64,000 bases of DNA from Gibbula magus (Eukaryota > Mollusca > Gastropoda > Trochida > Trochidae): the NCBI GenBank assembly GCA_936450465.1, contig OW388297.1:52816989-52880988 (forward strand), read 5' to 3'. The position numbers were made by a program, and so were the translations under genes. A model generated the notes under the pieces. It made no database searches. It saw only the letters and a list, made by a program, of their open reading frames with translations, and was not told the DNA's origin. Shown here in pieces: positions 32,179 to 44,029 of the stretch (the stretch's first letter is position 1; every line of letters begins with the position of its first letter).

Positions 32179-32516
32179 TTCGAATTATCTATTCCCCTCG
32201 CAGAACAGAAATCAAACCACACCAAGCATCTGATATCAATTAAGAGACACTGTTTTTCCATCACTGTGTTAGCTGTCAGTCCCTGTGGACATATCACCTT
32301 GCTCTATGGAAACACACGTGTTTATGTATGACGGTTGTTATCAATCAGGTTAACAAATGTACTCAATGCAAGATCAAGGCGATGTTCCATTTTCACAATA
32401 TCATTTCAGAGTATTAAATGACATTGTTATCTGTAATCATGGACCCCTGTCTGAGATTTATCTGATACATCATTTACCATTAATGTTATTGGTACAAGAT
32501 GCAATATCACAGGACA
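32179..32516. other. Non-coding DNA
   Basis: 'gatatcaattaaga' and 'gacatatcacc' words recur loosely near 33645-33715, an old dispersed similarity. No gene. Confidence 0.3.
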
Positions 32517-32581
32517 AAAAGGGGATTCGGACCTATTGATCCGAAACCGAAGGCACTAACCACTGCGCTACTCCGCCCCAG
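32517..32581 (-). mobile_element. Isolated tRNA-like SINE head
   Basis: The minus strand reads 'ggggcggagtagcgcagtgg', 'ttagtgccttcggtttcgga' and 'tcaataggtccgaatcc', i.e. the A box and a decayed B box of the main SINE family with no body. Confidence 0.75.
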
Positions 32582-33167
32582 TGATACACGGATGAGATGT
32601 GGGTTTATATCTGACCTATAACCCACTCCGGTCGAGTTTACTTTGAAAACAATGTGTTTATCTTGACAAAATATAACGATATTCTAATTATTTCATCTTT
32701 GTAATTTTAATTTTTGCCTGATTGATAAGACTCTCAAATATGCCGAATTTATTTATCAACGCACGATCCTTCAGCTTACAAATACATGTTCTTGGACACA
32801 CTGTGCTTTTTCCCCAAAAACAATGACATGTGTATAACAGGCGTAACAACCATGTAAGAAACTACCAACGAGACATAACAGCTCTGTGGATTCTCTGTCG
32901 CATATGGAATTCACATACGTACTTTCTGGCAAAGGTAGAATACGTACTGCTTTTCATTTTTAGTACATAGATTAACTACTTTCAAATTTAAGTGATTTTT
33001 GTATGCTTTGCTTCTTGAGACTTATTTGGAAATGTATTCGTCCCTTATAATATACGTGTTTTATATCCAAATGACAATTTTGGAAAACAAGCTGGTGGAC
33101 GTTTTCAACATCGTTACCTTTTGGTGTTGGTACAGAACTATTAAAAGTAGTTCGATATTTGATTTAA
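32582..33167. other. AT-rich non-coding DNA
   Basis: Nothing recognised. Confidence 0.4.
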
Positions 33168-33260
33168 AGGCGCTGTACTATAGCACGATTTTCCTACTGA
33201 AATAAAGTGCTTTCACACAAATATAAATAAGTGTTACCAATGGCTAATCAATACTTCTAT
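33168..33260 (+). mobile_element. Fragment related to the 7117 MITE
   Basis: TTAA (33164-33167) precedes 'aggcgctgtactatagcacg'. This region, 'ctgaaataaagtgc' and 'gtgttaccaatg' follow the left end of the element at 7117. No matching right end seen. Confidence 0.5.
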
Positions 33261-34205
33261 ATCAATAAAGAAATCTACATGGTTCGATTATTTTAAAGAT
33301 GATCCGTTATTGATATTGATGTTTAGGTTATTTCATTTTAGAGATGTTAGATGTATTACGTTTTCCAATTCACAAAGTGAATGTTAGGAATAGTCATCGT
33401 TCATTTAAATTCATATTCAAACATCTGTAAACTACAAATCATTTATTACATTGATATTCATAGTTGATCATTTTCTGTGTCAACATTCACTCTTTATGAA
33501 ATGTGACAACAGATAGTAATGTACTGATATTAACGAACTATTATTTTCTCTGTCACCATAAACGTTTCAACGTATGTGATGATTATCTATTTCCCTCAGA
33601 CTGACATATTTATCCGGTAAATAACCATTAGCATGAACATATGATATCAATCAAGGAACACATTTTCGTATTTCCGGGTTAGTCAATGAGCCCATGGCTA
33701 TATCACCACAAACAGATAACATGATGTGTAAAAGTACGCGTTATCTCCATGCTTAAATGGAGCGAATCCGGATACTGCTTGGGTGTGTCTCATTGAACCT
33801 TATTATCAGCATTTTAGATGATGCCAAATATTTTCAGCCATGTACAAAATGTATACTGTTCAAATTCCAAAACGATGAAGGATCACTGAACTGAACTAAA
33901 CTTTATTTACACTCACATTCTAGGCATACACAAAAATTACATTAACATTTGATTTGGCATGAAGATCGCGATGGCATTTTGTTTTGAGCAAGATGTCATT
34001 GACATTTTTCTCCTTTGTGTACATCCTCCAATAAACTACTATCCCTGTCCTCTACTTTATTACTTTATCATAAGAATAATTATAAGAACGGACTGGTTCA
34101 ACATGTACAAACATGTATATATGTCATAATTACCAAAATGTTTCCCCTTAATATTTACTACATATACTCACCATGATATAAGTCGAAATCGTTTTAAAAG
34201 CAGCT
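33261..34205. other. AT-rich non-coding DNA
   Basis: An 'aactttatttacactcac' stretch near 33900 resembles a retroelement 3' end on the minus strand but has no other support. Confidence 0.3.
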
Positions 34206-34209
34206 TTAA

Positions 34210-34547
34210 AGGGGCTGTAGCAGTTTTTTAAAAATATTTATAATGATAGTTTAATATGTCATTTAAATGTACCTTAGAGGGCAAAACATCTTATTACACA
34301 AACAAATTATCCGTAGTGGTAATAACGAAGTTATAAAGTATAAAGCAAAAATTGCATGGCGGCCATTTTATTGTGGACATATTTTATTATTTCGAATTAC
34401 AAAAATGATTCCCATGACATAACCGAACCATGTACACTCATTTTAAACTTGATTTTCCGAAGAGAGAAGGTTGTTTCACTATTGGTGACATTATTTTCAA
34501 ATATATTTCATCGACTTATTTGAGCGAAAACACGTGCTACTGCCCCT
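34210..34547. mobile_element. TTAA MITE, copy 1
   Basis: 338 bp with inverted ends (aggggctgtagcag at left; aggggcagtagcacg in reverse complement at right). Left flank TTAA (34206-34209), right flank TTAT (34548-34551), a one-base-decayed TTAA. Similar end to end to copy 2 at 36551. Interior blocks such as 'gattttccgaagagag' and 'tgattcccatg' are shared. Confidence 0.78.
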
Positions 34548-34853
34548 TTATATCCCAAATCACTTCACTCATCTCAATGAAAGATTAAAATCATTAGTGT
34601 GTTGTCAATGAAAAGGAGAAAGGTTCAGTTGCATGATATGCAATAAACAGCATGTGGTGTAGTTACTTTCTAGGTCACTTGTTTTTGTATATTATGATTA
34701 ATGTTGATATATGGATAAAACCACATTAATGTAAATACATGTAGGTAACAGCTTAGTATTGCACCAGGTCATATAACAAACACTTGACCGACATTTGGAC
34801 AGTTTTCTATAATGGTGACAACTTATCATACAAACGAATGTTTTCTGAAGAAG
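34548..34853. other. Non-coding spacer
   Basis: Nothing recognised. Confidence 0.4.
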
Positions 34854-35138
34854 TGAGGCGAGTTCGTGTTTAACGCCGCTTTCAAGAGTATTTCACCTAT
34901 ATCGCGGCTGCTAGTATTATGGCAGGGAGAAAGTCCGCAACGCCATGTGGCTATTCATTGAGGTGAAACCTGCGAGCATCGGCTGGAATTCGCGAACCAT
35001 GGGTGGTACTACGCTGAAATTCAGTGTAGCATTGCACCCAAACCTTACTGCGTGTAGAACAGTTCTCTACTGCAGACAAAGGTGCCATGCCCCTGGCGGG
35101 ACTCGAACCCCGGACCTCTTGATCCGAAGCCGAACGCG
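34854..35138 (-). mobile_element. tRNA-derived SINE, inverted
   Basis: The minus-strand copy contains head from 'ttcggcttcgg', B box, body and tail 'gcggcgttaaac'. The flanks ttttctgaagaag (34841-34853) and ttttccgaagag (35139-35150) are a plausible target duplication with one mismatch. One of only two inverted copies. Confidence 0.88.
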
Positions 35139-35150
35139 TTTTCCGAAGAG

Positions 35151-35690
35151 CAGGTATACTTAATGTTAATAAACACAAGTTAACTTGATGTTATTTCCAT
35201 GCAGCAGCTGAACATCTGAGCAACAGTTTGCTTCATTTCGTTTATGTTATTGTAATATAATATAGCATGAGTTCTTTTCAGTATTCATTGTTTTTTAATC
35301 TTCGTGTAGGTGGCTCTGTTTTTATATGGATAACTCGCAAATACAATGCACTAACTCTAAACCGACATTTTCTAATTCGAAAATCCCTCTTAACAAAAAT
35401 GTGTCATTTTTGTTACATTAATACCAACACATGAAGAAACTGCATTCTCTTCAAATCGTTCATGTTTAAACGATTATGAAGTATTAAAGTATTTCTTTCA
35501 TTAGCATCCAATTGGAAGAAAATGGCCTTTGTTTTCTTATTTCCATTAAAACCGTAAGCAACTTATACCACCTCTTTTGCTATGACTATAAAAAGAAAGA
35601 TACAACAGGGAAAATTGTACTTGAATACTCACTCATTATGTACATTTAAAACGTACTACAGGCCTAAACTATTGATTCAGCAGATTGTAT
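35151..35690. other. Non-coding DNA
   Basis: Nothing recognised. Confidence 0.4.
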
Positions 35691-36026
35691 GATGGATAGC
35701 GCAATGGTAGGTGATTTCATATTTGTATAAATAGTTCCACGGATCTGATCCTGGTAGGCTCTCGGCAACGCTCGATAACTGTTCTGCTTGCAGTTAAGTC
35801 CGGGTGCATTGTTACACTGAATTCGAGTGCAGTATCATCCATGGTTCGCTAGTTCCAGTCGATACAAGCAGGATTCACCGAAATGCATAGCCACGAAGAT
35901 GTTCTAGGATGTGTCCCTGGAAAGATTATAATAGCCCTAGGGACATACGTTCTTGGATATTTCTCTGCACGTATCATGATATACATAAAATACTATTTGA
36001 CAAAAACCTTAAACCTCAAATCACCC
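35691..36026 (+). mobile_element. Old, diverged SINE
   Basis: 'gatggatagcgcaatggtag' (A box), decayed B box, then 'gttacactgaattcgagtgc', 'ccatggttcgctagttccag', 'atgcatagccacgaagatgt' and an altered tail with an extra ~60 bp. The oldest-looking copy in the window. Confidence 0.7.
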
Positions 36027-36546
36027 TAAAACATCATTCCATATGTATGTTTGTGTAACATAACAGCGAGTTATTGAATTTATACGTCAGTATATAGCGT
36101 CTACTACCACTTCCTTATCCCTGCATCTCAATATAGAAATACAATTTCCTGTAATCAACTTCGTTGTGCTCGACTTCCAAAGAGGAAATATATTCCTTGA
36201 TGATAATAATGACGATGCTATCAACTACAAAATGATTGATAATAAGGTATGAAATTAGTACTGACCGCTAGATCACAAGAACTAATTCTCTTAGTTGCAC
36301 ACTAAATATACACTTATCATTGACACAAGATCTCTCTATCATTTTGTGTCTCTGTAAAAAAACAGGAAACAGTGAAACAGTTTCTCAGTTTATGTTCATA
36401 TAAATTGTATATGAAGTGTTCATTTACCAAATATGGGAAATACCTAGAAATGACAAGGATATAAATACTTAAAATTCGAAAAAAACAGTGATGACAGTGA
36501 TGACTAAGCGATTGACACAATTGGTTGATTTAAGTAACTACTCACT
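36027..36546. other. Non-coding DNA
   Basis: Nothing recognised. Confidence 0.4.
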
Positions 36547-36550
36547 TTAA

Positions 36551-36896
36551 AGGGACAGTAGCACGTTATTTGAAAATTTTATTTGTTTTCGAATTACCTA
36601 TTTTTAATGAAAGTTTATGTCATTTATAGTTACTTTAGAGGGTAAACCATCTTATTTCACAAACCATCCATAGTGGTAATAATGGTGTTACGTATACAGC
36701 CGAAATTGCAATGGCGGTCATTTTATTGTGAACACCTTTTATTATTTCGAATGACAAAAATGATTCCCATGGCTTTACAGGACCATGTAGACTTTTTTAA
36801 ACTTGATTTTCCGAAGAGAGATGGGTGTTTACTATTGGTGACATTATATTTCAAATACAATCGACTTATTTCAGCGTAAAACGTGATACTGCCCCT
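36551..36896. mobile_element. TTAA MITE, copy 2
   Basis: 346 bp bounded by perfect TTAA at 36547-36550 and 36897-36900. Ends agggacagtagcacg and, in reverse complement, aggggcagtatcacg. Same family as 34210-34547. Frames inside are chance. Confidence 0.82.
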
Positions 36897-36900
36897 TTAA

Positions 36901-39371
36901 GAACCTATAATAACGGGTCCTCTAGGAAGGGCATGACATGTTAACCAGTCTGACGCACATAAGATACATCTCTGATATAGTTTAAATTTAGCAAATGTTT
37001 ATATAATTGCACAGACAGAGAAAGGTAACGTGCTTATTATTCATTTGCATATTAATTTAAAAAAGAGTGCATTTCACAATTAACTATAGTTTAATATATT
37101 CCTGCAGGTTGAGAGTGTAGTGTGGTGACATTTAAAATGTACTAGTCTCTGGTTTTGGTTTGTAAAATTGTCATTCTATGATATGAGGAGACACATTAAA
37201 GCACATAAAAAGTACCAGAAATTCCAACATTCCCTACTTATAAGATCATAGCGAAAAATGTGTCAAATTACTGTGTTGTATTGTTTTCCATACTGTATTC
37301 ACGCAAACCAATAAAAGCAGAAACAACACTGAAATGATAATATCATATACATGTAGCATTGAGATAGTCGAAGGTACATTCAGTAAAAGATTTGACAAAA
37401 GCAGTACAAAGGCAATTTGCTGAATGATGATATCCACAGCATATTCAAGCATCATATATTAGTCTAATATTATTTCCAGTTGTGGAACAATCAACACAAT
37501 GACCCCAGCAACATGTACAGGAAATATGGCAATATCTGTTGATAAATCTTCAGTAACGAGTTGTGCCAAACTTGTGTCTGAATTATCTTTGCATCTTGAT
37601 CTCATATTTCTCATCTCCAGTTGTTGTCTGTTCTAACTAAGATTTATCGTGACATAATGTTTTATAGCTTGCCTAACGAGATAATCACGAAGAATTACCT
37701 CATAATATATCATCTTATTATCTTCGGATATCATAACATATGATATAGATATACTTCTATCACTGCCTATACGTTGCTATTCTTTAACGAAAAGGTATTC
37801 ATACTTTTTGTAGCAGAGATATTTGTAATGATTACCCTGTTATTAGAACTTGACGAGGTTATTACGAAAATAACTCGATAATGACTACTGCAATTGTAAT
37901 GTTTGCGATAACTATACTTTTATTTCAAAATCCATCCATCAACTGTATTTTAATATAATTAATTGGGTTGGCATGTTTTTAAAATTATAAATCATACGAA
38001 CTTTAATTATTATCAGTACAAATATATCTTTTCACTATCAATATTCAATTATGCTTGCCCAACATGAGTCATTATGATGTAAGATAAACACTTAAAGTTT
38101 GATGTCAATTTAAATCCTTATCGCTCGGCATCGAGAGCCAAAACAGACAGAATTGTCATATTTCAAGATGGATCTCAATTTGTAAAATGACATTGTCAAT
38201 TCAATCTGTATTAGCTCGTTAAGCTACAATATAGCTTATAATTTAAAAAAAAGTTTATTTAAATATATGTCAATGTTGCCTTTGTTATCAAGTCTGTCAC
38301 TTTGGAAAAAGGACGATAATATACAAATGTACTCAGCAGTAAATAATCTAGTTATATACACTGGTTCCAACACTGGACAAAACGTGAATTTCCGGATCCT
38401 TCCGGACTCTGACAGATCCGGCCAAACTCGTGATCAGTCAAGTCAACATTTAGTTTAGACACAATGGAAACCTGTTAATTCGATCTGTTCAAAAATATGA
38501 ATACGCCACGTGGTATGGTTATCGGGGGTGGTTATTTGACGGACCCCCAAGCTACTTGATAACTTCTTGATAACCGACCTCTCGATTCGATATGGTGTGC
38601 ATGTGTCGGTTCTCCATGCCATTTTCACCATATCTCACCTCGTAAAAACCTTACCCTCGGCTTACGGAACTAAGTGACCCTTTGCCTCGATTTGTGACTT
38701 TCGACATTCTTTAAATCATTTTGGTTTTAGTCATATTTGTCATGCCATTATTTTCATTTATTTTAACCAAAATATGACATATAAGCTGTTTTAAAGAGCG
38801 CACATACGTGTATATGAAAGAAAACATGAAACAGAATCCACCGTCATTTTCATGTTACCTACATAATCAACAAATCTAGACTCATGATAAATGTATGGAA
38901 TGAACATTTTTGTCAGATTTTGGCAGATGTGCTATTGATCTCTCATCTTGTATTAGTTTTTTAGACTTGTATATGTGTGATACAGGCTACTTGCTTTTTC
39001 TTTACTTAATAGCAGATATATCTAATTGATGAAATATGTGATAGCGCGAAAATCAACGATTTAAATTAACACTCCATATGATTATCGTACGAGTGTTATA
39101 AGCATGCCATGTCATGCAAAAGTATACCGGAATGTCAGACTGGTAAAGACAATCACCACACGCGCTGGTGCAAATCAATGTTACAACTCAAATTATTCGA
39201 CAAGCAAGCAGTTTTGATACTTTGAATAAAACACGAAACGTATTGATATATTCTTCGATCACATAAAAACTCCCTCGTGATTACATGATGCATACTCATT
39301 GTTGTTTTACATACCATATCAAATAAGTTAAAACAGCAAATGAATAAGTGAAAATATACAATGTAACTCAC
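36901..39371. other. AT-rich non-coding DNA
   Basis: If the exon at 39372-39495 is real, its intron would lie here. No partner exon was recognised. Short words such as 'ttgataac' repeat near 38555-38575. Confidence 0.3.
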
Positions 39372-39495
39372 CTTCCTTAGCCCCGAACAGACCTTGAAAC
39401 AGAGTATAAAGTATATTCCCGTTTGAAACAATCCATGTTGCCCACCTCCTTGCAACCACGTCCTTTTGGTTACAGCTTGACAACATGACACTCAT
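39372..39495 (-). CDS. Possible first coding exon of an unknown gene
   Basis: The minus strand opens with two in-frame ATGs (39495 and 39486) and runs 41 codons plus one base to a perfect consensus donor (ag/gtgagt at 39371-39366). It encodes VVARRWATWIVSNGNILYTL and FQGLFGAK. It is less AT-rich than its surroundings. The family is not recognised; the basic, hydrophobic run could be a targeting or membrane-associated segment. An overlapping longer frame (39153-39491) reads through the donor and is less likely. Without a second exon this remains a candidate. Confidence 0.3.
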
Positions 39496-40052
39496 GATGT
39501 CCGTGCATCACAAGATGAAATGAACAATATCTGATTAATGATTGACACCTCGGCATGGACACCAATCGTTTTGCACGTGAATTTCGCGCAGTGTACACGT
39601 GAAGTTGTAGCAATGTTTGGAGTAGACTTCACTAGTACTCAAGCATTAAAACATGACAACTATTACAAAACACTCATATTAAGTACATGTAGTTATTTCG
39701 TATTTGCCTTAATATAAAGCAAAATACTGGAGACTTAATCAATCATGACCATGTTGTGCATGCTAAATAATCGGTGGGGTGGTATCTGGTATATGTCCAA
39801 TTGATCAAATGTCTTCAATCCACATCTTGAATGTTCAAGACTTGATCAATGAGAAAGTCTGCTCTATCCTTTACTTATTTTCTAGACTATGAATTAACTT
39901 ATCTTAGACTGTACACCAACATCTGGTAACGGCTAATGATTGTTATTTCTGACGAGGAACACATGCCTTCTTGTGTTCCTGTGAACTGTTTAATGTCAGT
40001 CGATATACCTCATGTCAAGACAGCAACCATAATTATAAGCAAACACCAAAAA
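39496..40052. other. Non-coding DNA
   Basis: Nothing recognised. Confidence 0.4.
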
Positions 40053-40360
40053 GGAATCCAGTGGTTAGAGCTTTCGGCTTCGGATCAAGAGGTCCGGGGT
40101 TCGAATCCCGCCAGGGGCATGGCAACTTTGTATGCAGTAGAGAACTGTTGTACACGCAGTAAGGTTTGGGTGCAATACTACACTGAATTCCAGCGTAGTA
40201 TCACCCATAGTTCGCTACTTCCAGCCGTTGCTCGCAGGTTTCACCGCAATGCATAGCCACATGGCGTTGCAGGTTTTTTTCCTGCCATAATACTAGTATC
40301 CGCGATATATGTGAAATAATCTTAAAAGCGGCGTTAAACCCCAACTCACCTCACCCCACC
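40053..40360 (+). mobile_element. tRNA-derived SINE
   Basis: A box 'ccagtggttagagctttcgg', B box 'ggggttcgaatcc', full body, tail 'gcggcgttaaaccccaactc' + acctcacc. Well preserved. Confidence 0.9.
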
Positions 40361-40386
40361 TAAATCAGGAGAGTGCAGTACGACCC

Positions 40387-40568
40387 CTTATACCCCACTT
40401 CCGGTCTCGTTGAAATAGTATCCGTTTACACTCGACCGTAAGTGGGGTATAAGACAGATATACCCATACTTTTCCTCGTGTATCAAATGATACCCTACAC
40501 TTTTCCCCTATGGGCCCCACAGGGTGTAGGGTATCATTCGATACACTCGGAAAAGTATGTGTATATCT
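40387..40568. repeat. Double foldback element
   Basis: First inverted repeat: cttataccccactt (40387-40400) with aagtggggtataag (40440-40453), perfect over 14 bp. Second: 40456-40500 with 40523-40568, ~45-bp arms sharing 'tgataccctacac / gtgtagggtatca' and 'catacttttcc / ggaaaagtatg'. The two hairpins abut and sit between a whole SINE and a SINE fragment. Confidence 0.8.
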
Positions 40569-40570
40569 CT

Positions 40571-40665
40571 CACATGCTCGCAGGTTTCACCGCGCTGCAT
40601 AGCCACATGGTGCTGCGGGCTTTCTACCTGCAATAATACTAGCAGCCATGATGTAAGTGAAATAA
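40571..40665 (+). mobile_element. SINE fragment
   Basis: 'catgctcgcaggtttcaccg' through 'ctagcagccatgatgtaagt'. Lacks both head and tail and abuts the foldback. Confidence 0.75.
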
Positions 40666-42149
40666 ACAGTATGTTCAGAGGAATTTAATGCATTTTCTGA
40701 GATATTGTTAATTGTGTTATCCCATAATACATTCTCATAACAGCACCATTTACAACGTTGGAAAATGAAATAAATGTAGGATGAAAGAAAATGAGAACTT
40801 ACTAATTTCCTTAATTGAATTAGTATATTATTTAAAGGATTACAATCTATATATGTTTCTGCAATGATATATTAACTTTAACATACCATCCGTCCAAGTA
40901 TAGGTCACTAATCTTGAAAGAACTCGGATTGTCTGACCGTGTGTACAGTGGTACACTTTATATCCAAGTTTTTTTCTTTCACTTGATAAACGCTGTCTCC
41001 AATACTTTCCAATCTTTACACCTTGCAATGTAACCGATTAAACTATTTTAAAGGGAACCTGCAACTATATAATCATTGCCAGAAAACAAATGCTCTTAAT
41101 TAGTTTCTTAACAATATAAACTCACTTGCAAAAGAAACGCCACCAACGAAAACGCATGATATAATAATCAATGACTAATACAAACGACTGAAAAAAGGAC
41201 CTCATCTTTCTCTAGAAGTCAAATGAATTAACCTTTTCGAAACAGTATATGTTCATGTTTCTGAAAGACACGCCTTTTAAAAAACTAGGAGAGATAGGAG
41301 AGTGAAAGGGACGTTTTCGCTTGCTTGATGACGTCCACAGTGATGATGCGTCAACGAGTCCAAAGATGTCAATTAGATCGTCAACATCTTTTCTTAACTA
41401 AATGTCTACAGTTCATAACTGTTTAAACATAAATGCCAAATATTTTGGACCAAATCCATATTGAAAGGGCGATTTCACCACCGCATGAGTGTTTGAACAG
41501 ACAAAAAATAAAAGCATCATACTCTGATGAATGAAATTGTCAGTATTTCTTTACAACACCTATTATTATCACATACACTTAAACTCGTCTCTATCCGACA
41601 GCAATATTTCAGTTTTCACTCTGTTGAAAATATGATGGCGTTTCCTTTGCAAGTCAGTTTCTAACAGTGTAATTTTCATAGAGTGTCAAACGTTCAACAC
41701 TATAAATCAGGTCAATTCTTCACTGTGCATTCAAATATAATACCAAAAGATAAAATGGTCTCACAATGAACCCAAAACACATTGGAATCCGACAGCATTT
41801 CATGTCATTTCGCACATCACATCAAAATCGGCTCAGCCGTCAGACTAGAGTTAACACAGAGAGATGTTTCTTCGGAGGTCTATCACATTATGTCTTATCT
41901 TGTATCTGTCCACAGGTCGAGATAGGCAGCAAGTGGAGCACGTATGGATATGTTTTATCAGCTGGTTGTGTCTGATGAGTTAAGAGTTACATGTGTAACA
42001 CGTGAGGGGTCTTGTGTATGTGGAGATATACGGATAGCTTGTGTAAATAATCCACAGTTCATCACTGCCACATTTTAAACACATGTGTATATATATTCGA
42101 CACGATCTTCTTACTACCACTCCGTACTTCTTAAATAACAGAACATTAT
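40666..42149. other. Non-coding DNA
   Basis: 'ttttaaagggaacctgc' near 41047 resembles a TTAA MITE end but no other end was found. Chance frames only. Confidence 0.35.
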
Positions 42150-42915
42150 TATACCCCCGACCAACGGTTGGGGGTATATAGTTATACCAACGATTCCGTC
42201 CGTCCGTCCTTCCGTCAGAAGACAATTTTTGTCCGATCGATTACAGAAAAACTATTCGTCTCATCCTTTTTAAATTTAGTACATGTCTTCTTCACCACTA
42301 GGAGAGGTGCATTGCAAAATGTAACACGATTTGGTGAATTTTTGAATTTTTGGCGATTTTTTATATTCTTTTACTTTATCATAGCTAGAATGAATGAAGC
42401 TACTTCTGTATTGTGATTTGTTGACTTCATCATTTTCTTGTTCATGTAACTTTCATCAAAAGCTACTTCTGTGTTCTCGTTGATTTTACTATTTTATATT
42501 TCCACTGGTTATATTTTGGGAAAAGTTAAATTGTCTTTCCTTTCAGCCATATAAACTGCTATATATCTCTCACTGTGCCTTCAGGGATGTGCTTCCATGT
42601 ACCTGTTGTTTAAAGTCACTCGAATGAATCATTATGATGGATTAATTTCCAAAATAAAGTTGAAATCAGTGGTAATAGCAGTAGTGTATTATATTACCAA
42701 TACCTTTTCAAGTTACTTTTATTCCTATTTTGACTTAAACCACCTTTTTCACATGAAGATCGAGACTTGTCCTACCATTTTCACAAACAGTTTAATCTTA
42801 GCAATTACATTTCAAAGCTTATCAATCCTTAGGTGTGCAGACACCTCTCTCTTTAAGTAAAATAAAAATGTCAAACTGAAACAGTCGGGGGTATTAGTGA
42901 GCCACGCTCAATTTT
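42150..42915 (+). mobile_element. Hairpin/CCGTCC element (single-core form)
   Basis: Begins with a hairpin (atacccccgacc...ggttgggggtat, ~42151-42177), then 'ccgtccgtccgtccttccgt' (42198-42217). Ends with 'cgggggtattagtgagccac' (~42887). The same two ends occur inverted at 61117-62590. No protein; interior frames are AT-rich chance. Architecture recalls non-autonomous molluscan elements of the 'pearl' or Helitron-like kind (from memory). Confidence 0.6.
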
Positions 42916-44029
42916 TGCTTGTCAGTGTCTATATTGTCACTATTAATTGTATTTAATTCCATTTACCGCGGTACAGAATAAATTTTTCAGTAAATTTTCG
43001 ATTCAATTTAGATTCACGAATGCAACAAATTAAGGCCACAACAAAACCTTAAAAATCCAGATTAATTAAAGTGAAAAAATGAATATCTGACAAATCAAAT
43101 TCCATTTTTTTAATTTATTAATATAATAAGATATAGTATGTGGTTCAACCAAAAATAAGCTTTGTTTTCATGCTGATGACATTCAAAGAAACTAAAAACA
43201 TTTGGTTGTCGAGTTATCTGAGAGGGGGAATTAATCTTACTGAACAAGGAATCCTAAACCATAACACATTTATTAGCCACTATCAAGACCCATATATAAA
43301 CTGTATTATATCTGTTAAGCACCAGATAATGTTATCAAGTCCTCGTCTGTATATCGGTCTAATAAGACCCGTGTGTATTTATTCATATATATCATATCAC
43401 CTGAATTGGGTTTGAAACATGACAACAACAATAACATATAAAAATATAAATATAAAGATCAAATATCATCATATCTCATTTAGCATAGAAGACGGAAACA
43501 ATTATTGTAGAATTGATGTATTCGCTGACATTTTATATGAAACGTTGGCCAAATAAAATCAATTTACCCAACTCAACATTCCACAAGACCAACATTGTTA
43601 TTTATTTGATGAGAGAATGCAACCGGTTTGTTTGACAGCTTTTTATCACAGGACAAAAAGTGGTGGAATCCGCTTGGTCAAGTTGGGAGAAACTGGAAGG
43701 ATACGGAAGATGGATTCCACAACCTTTTTGTGCTGTGTACGGGGCAATTCTTTTATTAAGATTCACCCTGAAGATATTTTTAAAAAAATTGACCCAAAAT
43801 AAGTGAACTGAAATATCTATAAAAAAAACGTATCAATCTATAATAGAAATGATATAATAAAAGCCTTTGCCATACTAGATAACATGGCACAATGAAGCCA
43901 TTGCTACTTAGTCTGCCTTGGGTTTTCATACTTTCAATTCAAACATAAAAAATACAATATCTCTAATTTATATAGTATCCATTTTTTCCATTCCTGAAAT
44001 ACATATTTATAAATACATATATCGTCTCA
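42916..44029. other. AT-rich non-coding DNA
   Basis: Nothing recognised; frames of 61-91 codons lack known motifs. Confidence 0.35.

Noticed and set aside
37246..37455. Hydrophobic 69-codon minus-strand frame as a membrane exon
   Set aside because: AT-rich DNA readily gives Leu/Ile/Val-rich frames; no splice or family support.
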